Positions 1 through 5,526 of a stretch of DNA of 6,401 nt are shown piece by piece. The DNA is from Gammaproteobacteria bacterium (GTDB lineage: Bacteria; Pseudomonadota; Gammaproteobacteria; Pseudomonadales; UBA7434). The DNA lies in NCBI GenBank assembly GCA_024280785.1, contig JAJRPK010000063.1:1-6401 (forward strand), read 5' to 3'. Below the pieces are notes generated by a model. It was not told the DNA's origin and searched no databases. It saw only the letters and a program-made list of their open reading frames with translations. Position numbers and translations under genes: made by a program. Numbering within the stretch: position 1 is the first letter of the stretch; each line of letters opens with the position of its first letter.

Positions 1-3000
1 ATGTCTGTCAGTGCCCTATGCGCAGCTTTCCCCCTAACAGCAGCCCCACTTAAACTATCGGATGTTGTTTCCCATCCTTGCCATATCTTATCTTCCTCAA
101 ATGGAGAAGCTAACGATACTATAGAATCTTGCAGGTGTACCCCTCTCGCAAGGTCAGATAACACTCCCATGTCGCTGAACTTTTCATATCCGAGGTTTTT
201 GGCAGCGCCATTAATCTTTATTTTTGCAAAGAAGCGTTTAAACCAGCTGTTTTTAGCTTCCTCATAGATAGCCACCCATTCAATAACTGGACTGTTAGCG
301 AGAATTTCAGGAGAGACATTATGACCGATAGTGTTAAGAGTCTGATCAAACTCCTTCTTGTTGGTACTCAATTTTTCGAGACTTTCAAGTAAATCTCGAA
401 CGCCCTTCGCAACAAGGTAACTTAAGGGGTTTGATTCTGCTGACTCAATCAACTGCGCCAAAGAGTTTACACGTGCAACATTAGCAATCGTGTTTTCGTG
501 CAGGGAAATATTAAAATTTGAAGACAGAATGGCGGCACTGGGATAGAGCTCTTGAACTGCTACTTTATAACGAGCAAGGCAATCTACGACCTGGCTTTGC
601 CATGCATTAGACCATCTTCGCGCTTTCAAAATACGAAACTGGGAAGGATTAAGGTGAGAGATATCATTATAAGCGAGTGCGGCTAACTTAACGGCCTCAA
701 GCATTTCGTTTAGTTTTGATTCAGTATTAACTGGAGCGGAATCAAAACCTTCACGCCACGATTCTTTAGGCCATGCTGAAGATAGAGATAATGAGTGCTT
801 ATTTTTATAAAGAACATCGCGAGCTATAGCATCGCGAGCAGATAGCCCAAAAATAGATTTCTTATGTAGCGCTTGTACAAAACTATTAAGGCGATCACGC
901 TTCTCTTTTAACCCTCTAACTGACTCAACCCAACCGTCACTCTTAGCTATATCGCGCCTATCGGTCGCCACTCTAAGCTGTTCAAGAACAGCCTTTTTAT
1001 TGGCTTTATTACTGTGAAGCTCTAAACATAAATGATCTAAACCAATTTTTTCCATACGGCGGTACACCACATGGAGCGCAGCCATCTTCTCAGCAACAAA
1101 AAGCACTTTCCTTCCGAGAGCCATGTTATGGCATATAATATTTGCAATTGTTTCTGATTTTCCGGTACCTGGCGGCCCTTCCAATACAAAGTCTTGCGCC
1201 CTCCCTGAAGCTTCTACAGCCACTAACTGAGAGCTATCACAATTCAGCGGTGTGAAAACTTTTTCAGGATCAATCTTTTCATCAACCTCATCACGCAAAA
1301 CAAAGCTGGCATCTTGAACATAGGCATCCTGAGGGTGATCAACCAAATGTTTAACAAAAGGGTTTTCCTTTAAATCACCCATGCGATCTTTGAGATCTTT
1401 CCACATTAGATATTTAGCAAAGGAGAATGATGCGAGAACTAAGTCTTCTACAACTTCAAAACCGGGCTGTTCCGCTATCGCTGCTCGAACAGTACTCCAG
1501 ACCAGATGCACATCAACACCTGACTCGTCCTCCGGTAAGGACTCTCGAAATTGATTAAGATCTATACTGTGCTCAGTGTATAGAAATTCAATCAACGTCA
1601 TATTAAAAATAGGCGCCTCATCAGGCAGTTGACGCACTTTGATCGGAGCCCTAGCACTACTTCTGGTTAGTTCTGCGGGTATTAATATCAGAGGAGCACG
1701 ATAGGAACGATCATCTTCAGGGTTTTCCTTCCAACGCAGCATCCCAAGAGCGAGATATAGCGTATTTGACCCACCTTCCTCTAGATCATTTTTAGCTTTC
1801 CGTAATAGATTAATTGCATTCTGATCGAGTTTCTTTCTGGACATATTTGCCAGCAGTACGTTCTTATTTAACTGCTCTAGCGCGTACTCTTTATGAATGT
1901 CTGAACCGGCCTGTAACCTAAAAGTTTCCTCACTCCGTTCACTATCATTCAAAGGGCTCTCTTCTGCTGACAAGAATCTAAACGAAGCACCATCTGCCAA
2001 ACTATCTTCCATAGAACCGATATCTGGACAATAAAGCTTAATGGCCACCGCTCGATCTTTTAATGACAGCAGTGAATTTCTCTTGGTTAGATCTAATAAC
2101 TTACGCTGCCAAGCATCAATACGAGTATCAGGCGTTTCAGCAACGACTTGTTCGTCAGCTCTAACAGGCGGCAAAGGAGGAACGACCGGCAAACTTAACT
2201 CCTTATTTGAATCCGAGCTCTTCTCTTCAGGTTTTTCCTCTACTGTAGATATAGGCTTGATCTTACGAGCTCTGGCTTGTTTTATATCGATTACAAAGAC
2301 AAAGTCATCTTCCTTATCTTCACTAATCAAGTCGCGAGCATGTGCTTTGGATTGTTCAAAGGTTACTGGAGCATCATTTGTGACCAAGGTACTTTCAAAT
2401 AATACTAAGTCACGTGCATCAACACGTTTTCTTAGATCCATAGGGTCGTCGTTAGTCAATACAGGAAAACGCTCATCGATCAACCAAACACCGACGAATG
2501 CGTGCTCTTTACCTAAAGCAATTACCGGATTGAGGCCCATTAACTCGATGCAGCTGGCAAACAAGAGGGATGTATCAAGACAGGCACTTATCTTTGATGC
2601 GCTGATATCTGCGGCTAATCGAATCCGCTGTCCTTCCCTGGCAAAACCTTGTGGAGGAGAGACATAAGCTAAGCGCTGAGAAAAAATAACATTCCACAGC
2701 GCCGCAGCCATCAAATAAGGCTTTTCCCGCGTGTTAGATTGATAACCATCGGCACTCCTCCCATGACCGCCTTTTTCCAGAACTTCAGTGACTTGCCGCA
2801 CTAGAGATTCGACATAAACACCATTGGGCTTTACAAAGGCTGCCAACAAGTCGGGTTGCCGACTCTCCCCACCCCAATAGTTGGCGGGAAGCACTGCTAT
2901 TGAGATCTCTTTGGTCGCTAGCACGTTTTCAGGTTCATCAAGCGAGCAAACCGTAAGAGTAATCGAAGCCCTCATCTCTTCGGTTAAATTGAAGAGGGTA

Positions 3001-3287
3001 TTGTGTGGAATATTCAGGGGGCGCTGCTGTAATGAAATGACCTGACCGGGACGAATCTCATCTATGGGCCATTCTTCAGGAGAGAAGAGCTCGGGTTCGG
3101 ATATTAGTTTAACGACAAGCCGGCTTAAGGGCCTCCGATCATCAGATAACTCACCGTCTATAGTCAGGTAATGTAAGGTCAAGTTCCGAAATAGCGGATA
3201 AGCATTTTGCTGTGCGGCTAATGAAAAGGTAGACAGGTGCTCGGCTTTTAAATATACCTGCGGTTCCGTTTCGGTATGAGAATCCAT
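1..3287 (-). CDS. Giant DUF4011-type SF1 helicase with N-terminal transglutaminase-like domain (partial, C-terminus off the left edge)
   Basis: An uninterrupted frame runs from ATG at 3287 leftward past the window edge: 1,095 complete codons, no stop. Seen: residues about 1-150 are a beta-rich domain ending in WGG (138-140). About 190-310 resemble a transglutaminase-like fold, with Cys236 in CLD, His262 in EHAF, and Asp280/281 or Glu298 as the possible acid. About 335-390 is a charged, Pro-rich linker. DUF4011 starts near Trp393 (WQRKLLDLTKRNSLLSLK) and includes LALGMLRW (512-519) and RAPLILIP (530-537). Walker A GPPGTGKS is at 704-711, followed by FVAEK (730-734), as in AAA_11/COG1112 helicases. 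Known: such proteins are usually 1,500-2,000 residues and often end in a Vsr-like or other nuclease plus DUF3320; several occur in defence islands. Inferred: a cytoplasmic ATP-driven nucleic-acid translocase, possibly anti-phage. Walker B, later helicase motifs and any nuclease are not visible, so activity cannot be judged. The ATG is favoured by AAGGA nine bases upstream and an in-frame TAG further upstream. No partner gene is seen. Confidence 0.9.
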   Translation of the reverse strand, partial: MDSHTETEPQVYLKAEHLSTFSLAAQQNAYPLFRNLTLHYLTIDGELSDDRRPLSRLVVKLISEPELFSPEEWPIDEIRPGQVISLQQRPLNIPHNTLFNLTEEMRASITLTVCSLDEPENVLATKEISIAVLPANYWGGESRQPDLLAAFVKPNGVYVESLVRQVTEVLEKGGHGRSADGYQSNTREKPYLMAAALWNVIFSQRLAYVSPPQGFAREGQRIRLAADISASKISACLDTSLLFASCIELMGLNPVIALGKEHAFVGVWLIDERFPVLTNDDPMDLRKRVDARDLVLFESTLVTNDAPVTFEQSKAHARDLISEDKEDDFVFVIDIKQARARKIKPISTVEEKPEEKSSDSNKELSLPVVPPLPPVRADEQVVAETPDTRIDAWQRKLLDLTKRNSLLSLKDRAVAIKLYCPDIGSMEDSLADGASFRFLSAEESPLNDSERSEETFRLQAGSDIHKEYALEQLNKNVLLANMSRKKLDQNAINLLRKAKNDLEEGGSNTLYLALGMLRWKENPEDDRSYRAPLILIPAELTRSSARAPIKVRQLPDEAPIFNMTLIEFLYTEHSIDLNQFRESLPEDESGVDVHLVWSTVRAAIAEQPGFEVVEDLVLASFSFAKYLMWKDLKDRMGDLKENPFVKHLVDHPQDAYVQDASFVLRDEVDEKIDPEKVFTPLNCDSSQLVAVEASGRAQDFVLEGPPGTGKSETIANIICHNMALGRKVLFVAEKMAALHVVYRRMEKIGLDHLCLELHSNKANKKAVLEQLRVATDRRDIAKSDGWVESVRGLKEKRDRLNSFVQALHKKSIFGLSARDAIARDVLYKNKHSLSLSSAWPKESWREGFDSAPVNTESKLNEMLEAVKLAALAYNDISHLNPSQFRILKARRWSNAWQSQVVDCLARYKVAVQELYPSAAILSSNFNISLHENTIANVARVNSLAQLIESAESNPLSYLVAKGVRDLLESLEKLSTNKKEFDQTLNTIGHNVSPEILANSPVIEWVAIYEEAKNSWFKRFFAKIKINGAAKNLGYEKFSDMGVLSDLARGVHLQDSIVSLASPFEEDKIWQGWETTSDSLSGAAVRGKAAHRALTD

Positions 3288-3296
3288 ACTCAGAAT

Positions 3297-3301
3297 TCCT
3301 T
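3297..3301 (-). promoter_or_regulatory. Ribosome-binding site of the helicase gene
   Basis: AAGGA on the minus strand lies nine bases upstream of the ATG at 3287. It is the only good Shine-Dalgarno match near the start and supports that start over GTG or CTG codons further upstream in the same frame. Confidence 0.75.
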
Positions 3302-3335
3302 GATTATTATTCAGTATTGACCCGTAGTAACCCCT

Positions 3336-3373
3336 TAACACCTACACAATCAATGTGTTATCTAACGATAACA
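3336..3373. promoter_or_regulatory. Two overlapping inverted repeats at the predicted helicase transcription start
   Basis: TGTTATC (3356-3362), a four-base spacer taac, and GATAACA (3367-3373) form a perfect 7-base-arm dyad over the predicted transcription start. A second dyad overlaps it: TAACAC (3336-3341) pairs with GTGTTA (3355-3360), and nested inside it ACACA (3344-3348) pairs with TGTGT (3354-3358). The arrangement suits a repressor operator or alternative leader hairpins. No regulator gene that would bind it is visible on this side of the gap. The repeats are seen directly; their role is inferred. Confidence 0.4.
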
Positions 3374-3374
3374 T

Positions 3375-3403
3375 CTTCTAACTCGGCGGTCTTGGTCTAT
3401 CAA
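3375..3403 (-). promoter_or_regulatory. Candidate sigma-70 promoter of the helicase gene
   Basis: On the minus strand, TTGATA (3403-3398) and TAGAAG (3380-3375) are separated by 17 bases. They match the -35 and -10 consensus at 5/6 and 4/6. Transcription would start near 3368 and give a leader of about 80 bases. This is the best-spaced pair found in the upstream region, but hexamer matches of this quality occur by chance. Confidence 0.3.
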
Positions 3404-3540
3404 AGAGATATTTACGAAAACTACCGCGATTCAATTGTTAAGGTATCCATCTGACATTAAGTCGCGGAGTCTCACTAGAGTATTGTCAAAACAAAATACA
3501 CTTCTGAGTGCTTTTTATACAGAAGATGAAATAACTAACT

Positions 3541-3858
3541 GTCTGATTTAGCTTTAAAGCTCCGCTCCAGGCTCAAATCTACAATTATTTTTCTCTTTAT
3601 TAATGAATAGCTTAGATATATATTTCTGGCATTTTATAGCCTATAACCATCTCTCAGGTATGAAAGCAAGTACATGAATCAGCCCGAGTTGAAAGAATAT
3701 ACGATTGCCAAATACCTTAAATGGGAAAAAGATATGAGTTAGAGGTAAGGAGCGCCCATTTATTACCTCACAGTAGTCAAATACCCGCCTCAACCCTGCT
3801 GTCGGGCGACCTCGACAATTCACTGTCAATCGAAGCATGAAACTTTAAATCTGACCCC
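3541..3858. other. Structured intergenic stretch, possible decayed mobile element or repeat
   Basis: This part of the gap holds no convincing gene. It starts with GTCTGATTTA (3541-3550), which is 9/10 identical to the reverse complement of TAAATCTGAC (3846-3855) at its other end, like imperfect terminal inverted repeats. Between them are a 12-base palindrome AGCTTTAAAGCT (3550-3561), an inverted repeat GAGGTAA (3742-3748)/TTACCTC (3763-3769), and a short hairpin TGTCG (3800-3804)/CGACA (3813-3817). The TAAATCTGACCCC end resembles, from memory, a motif found beside IS200-like/REP-associated transposases in gammaproteobacteria. No transposase is present. A 65-codon minus-strand frame (3838-3641) lies inside; its protein matches no family I recognise and it has no good ribosome-binding site. 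Confidence 0.3.
3742..3769. repeat. Inverted repeat with 7-base arms
   Basis: GAGGTAA (3742-3748) and TTACCTC (3763-3769) are perfect reverse complements around a 14-base spacer and could form a hairpin in RNA or single-stranded DNA. No T-run follows on either strand, so it does not look like an intrinsic terminator. Confidence 0.5.
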
Positions 3859-3901
3859 ATAATTGCATCGATAGAGTCCTATCACTCCCTCCTCACTCAT
3901 T

Positions 3902-3917
3902 TAAGTCAGTTGACTTA
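3902..3917. promoter_or_regulatory. Palindromic operator, probable TetR-family binding site
   Basis: TAAGTCA (3902-3908), GT, TGACTTA (3911-3917) is a perfect 7+2+7 palindrome 27 bases upstream of the TetR gene. Its right arm overlaps the predicted -35 (TTGACT, 3910-3915), so a dimer bound here would block RNA polymerase. TetR repressors commonly bind such dyads in their own promoters. A 13/16 match occurs at 5508-5523. The palindrome is seen; that the adjacent TetR protein binds it is inferred. Confidence 0.65.
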
Positions 3918-3936
3918 CTCTAAGAATTATTTTAAT
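3910..3936 (+). promoter_or_regulatory. Candidate promoter of the TetR-hydroxylase operon
   Basis: TTGACT (3910-3915, 5/6 to the -35 consensus) and TTTAAT (3931-3936, 5/6 to the -10) are 15 bases apart, which is shorter than ideal. Transcription would begin near 3943, almost at the ATG (3945), so the repressor mRNA could be leaderless or nearly so. This fits the lack of a Shine-Dalgarno sequence there. Confidence 0.4.
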
Positions 3937-3944
3937 CTTACCCG

Positions 3945-4607
3945 ATGCTTGCAAGTAAAACGCCCAAAACGCTAAATCCCGCTGCTGAATTACTGTTAAA
4001 GACAGCAGAGCGCCTCTATGCATTAGAAGGCGTAGACAATGTCTCATTCCGGCAGATATCGCGAGAGGCAGGGCAAAAAAATCACTCGGCGTTACAGTAT
4101 CACTTTGGCAATCGTGAGCAGCTCATCGAAGCCATAATGGATTACCGGATGCTGCCGGTAAACACCAAACGTCAGCAAATGCTTGATCGTTTGAAAAGCG
4201 ACGGACAAGATCGCAATGTACGCTTATTGGTAGAGGCTTTCATTTTGCCATTGACCAATGAGCTTCTTAAGCCCCCTGCAGACAGTTATTACATCAGTTT
4301 ATTGGCACAACTTTTTAGTGGTCATCAGAGTGATGTCGGGGACGTTATTAGCGGTCACCCAAACGAGCGATCGTGGGCGATTAGGCAAGTAAACCGCAGC
4401 ATCATTTCTGCCATGAAGCCCGTTTCCGAAGTGCTAGTAAATGCACGCATATTGTTTATGTTGACGCAAATGATTTACACCGTATCAAGCTGGGATTACA
4501 AGCGGCGGGCCGGAACCATTGTCCTTGATGCTGAAACACTTACGGTGTACTCCACGCAATTAGTAGATTTTATTGTCGGTGGCTTAACGACTCCCGAGTC
4601 TAACTAG
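3945..4607 (+). CDS. TetR/AcrR-family transcriptional regulator
   Basis: This 220-residue protein has the usual TetR length and layout. Residues about 12-65 form the DNA-binding domain, with the helix-turn-helix around VSFRQISREAGQKNHSALQYHFG (33-55) followed by NREQLIEAIMDYR. The rest is an all-helical ligand-binding and dimerisation domain with no sequence signature that reveals the ligand. The ATG at 3945 is preceded by an in-frame TAA at 3933-3935, and no later start would spare the DNA-binding domain. There is no clear ribosome-binding site. The stop lies 13 bases before the hydroxylase start, so the two are very probably co-transcribed. The palindrome at 3902-3917 is its likely autoregulatory operator. 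Inferred: a cytoplasmic repressor released by a lipid, sterol or acyl-CoA handled by the downstream enzymes. The family is certain; the effector is a guess. Confidence 0.93.
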   Translation: MLASKTPKTLNPAAELLLKTAERLYALEGVDNVSFRQISREAGQKNHSALQYHFGNREQLIEAIMDYRMLPVNTKRQQMLDRLKSDGQDRNVRLLVEAFILPLTNELLKPPADSYYISLLAQLFSGHQSDVGDVISGHPNERSWAIRQVNRSIISAMKPVSEVLVNARILFMLTQMIYTVSSWDYKRRAGTIVLDAETLTVYSTQLVDFIVGGLTTPESN

Positions 4608-4611
4608 AGGG
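4606..4611 (+). promoter_or_regulatory. Ribosome-binding site that fixes the hydroxylase start
   Basis: AGAGGG overlaps the TetR stop codon and lies nine bases before ATG 4621. It directly abuts an in-frame TTG at 4612, too close for initiation there. The site therefore favours the ATG and suggests translational coupling to the repressor gene. Confidence 0.7.
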
Positions 4612-4620
4612 TTGATAATA

Positions 4621-5451
4621 ATGGAAACAATGTCTTGGGTTGGGCTGATAGTAATATCAGTATTCTTTTTTGCTTTTGCCATTGAGTTGGTCGGTGGTCG
4701 TATTAAGAGTACACAGCGACCGGTTAGGGATGCCTTATTCACACTGTTTGGCATGATGTCGCAGGGTATTGTTGCGGGGTCGTTTGTCGGCGCTGTTGCC
4801 GGAGCCTTTGTGGTGGTGTTATGGCCTAGCCATGCCGGTGCCCTTTCCCATATTTCATTTTGGATTGCCTTTCCGCTGATTTTTATGGGCGAAGAGATGT
4901 TGCATTACTGGATTCATCGTTATGCTCATGAATGGCGGTGGATGTGGAAACTTCACCGAACCCATCATAGCGCGCAGAATTTAAACGTGGGGGTTGTATA
5001 TCGCTACAACGTTTTTTGGGTTGCGATTTTGCCGCAAACCTGGGTGGGAGCTTTTGCCGTCTACTTCGGATTGGGTGAGGCGTTTGCTGTTGCTGTATTA
5101 ATCACATTCTTCGTTAATGTGCTGAGCCACACAAGCTACAGATGGGACTTAGCACTAAGAGAAAAGATGCCATGGTCGGAGCCGTTTTGGAAGGTGTTAG
5201 AGCGAATCATTACTTTGCCGGATACGCACCACGCCCATCATTCCTACGGCAAGTCGGCCCACCCTAATGGCAACTATGCCGTTACCTTGTTTATCTATGA
5301 TGTAATTTTTGGCACCGCTAAAATACCGAATCAAAAACAAACCGTTTACGGATTACCTATATCGCCCCGGCTTCACTGGGCCGAGGAATTATTTTGGCCG
5401 CTAGTCAAAAAGCCCCTGCTGCCAAAACCAGAATCGATTAAGCAGAGTTAA
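4621..5451 (+). CDS. Sterol desaturase / fatty acid hydroxylase superfamily membrane protein
   Basis: A 276-residue integral membrane protein with the histidine clusters of the di-iron fatty acid hydroxylase superfamily (PF04116): HYWIH (95-99), HRTHH (112-116), an isolated His170 in the next hydrophobic region, and HHAHH (203-207). These residues bind two irons that activate O2 for hydroxylation or desaturation of a lipid. Hydrophobic segments lie at about 6-22, 46-67, 78-92 and 131-168; the His clusters should face the cytoplasm. The length is normal for the bacterial branch, and all expected His motifs are present, so it is probably active. The ATG at 4621 is chosen over TTG 4612 because of ribosome-binding-site spacing. 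It is the second gene of a TetR operon, with an acyl-CoA synthetase 75 bases downstream, pointing to oxidation of a lipid, sterol or similar hydrophobic compound. The substrate cannot be read from the sequence. Confidence 0.92.
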   Translation: METMSWVGLIVISVFFFAFAIELVGGRIKSTQRPVRDALFTLFGMMSQGIVAGSFVGAVAGAFVVVLWPSHAGALSHISFWIAFPLIFMGEEMLHYWIHRYAHEWRWMWKLHRTHHSAQNLNVGVVYRYNVFWVAILPQTWVGAFAVYFGLGEAFAVAVLITFFVNVLSHTSYRWDLALREKMPWSEPFWKVLERIITLPDTHHAHHSYGKSAHPNGNYAVTLFIYDVIFGTAKIPNQKQTVYGLPISPRLHWAEELFWPLVKKPLLPKPESIKQS

Positions 5452-5461
5452 CCGTTTGATA

Positions 5462-5481
5462 ATTTTCTGAATGTAGAAAAT
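5462..5481. repeat. AT-rich inverted repeat between hydroxylase and ligase genes
   Basis: ATTTTCT (5462-5468) and AGAAAAT (5475-5481) are perfect reverse complements around a six-base loop, starting 11 bases after the hydroxylase stop. It is a weak, mostly A-T hairpin without a following T-run. It is more likely an RNA-processing or protein-binding feature, or chance, than a terminator. Confidence 0.4.
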
Positions 5482-5503
5482 GGATTAAACTGGCATTAGC
5501 TCA

Positions 5504-5509
5504 TATATA
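5504..5509 (+). promoter_or_regulatory. Possible -10 element of an internal promoter for the ligase
   Basis: TATATA lies 17 bases downstream of TGGATT (5481-5486), which matches the -35 consensus at only 3/6. An internal promoter would explain why an operator-like sequence sits here, but the evidence is thin and read-through from the upstream promoter is equally possible. Confidence 0.2.
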
Positions 5510-5523
5510 AGTCAACGGAGTAA
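5508..5523. promoter_or_regulatory. Second operator-like site, over the ligase ribosome-binding site
   Basis: TAAGTCAACGGAGTAA matches the reverse strand of the 3902-3917 palindrome at 13 of 16 positions, including nine in a row (TAAGTCAAC). It covers the ligase Shine-Dalgarno GGAG (5517-5520), six bases before the ATG. Inferred: the same TetR protein may bind here, with one strong and one weak half-site. Confidence 0.4.
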
Positions 5524-5526
5524 AAA

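Noticed and set aside
1..267. Plus-strand 88-codon reading frame
   Set aside because: It lies wholly antisense to the continuous helicase frame, whose conserved family features span this block, and its protein has no recognisable domain.
2041..2667. Plus-strand 208-codon reading frame
   Set aside because: It is antisense to the helicase region encoding the transglutaminase-like and DUF4011 domains. Its Ser/Leu/Thr-rich low-information composition is typical of a shadow frame.
3458..3463. TAAGTC half-site of the TetR operator near the helicase promoter
   Set aside because: Only six bases match and the second half is absent, so it does not support shared regulation of the two blocks.
3870..3883. 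GATAG/CTATC short dyad upstream of the TetR promoter
   Set aside because: The arms are only five bases and there is no second copy; the match is within chance expectation and weaker than the 3902-3917 palindrome.
3288..3944. tRNA, rRNA, CRISPR array or attachment site in the gap
   Set aside because: I saw no cloverleaf-like pairing with tRNA consensus boxes, no regularly spaced direct repeats and no tRNA-end duplication.
5462..5481. Intrinsic terminator after the hydroxylase gene
   Set aside because: The stem is almost all A-T and is not followed by a T-run, so it would not be an efficient terminator; read-through into the ligase is likely.
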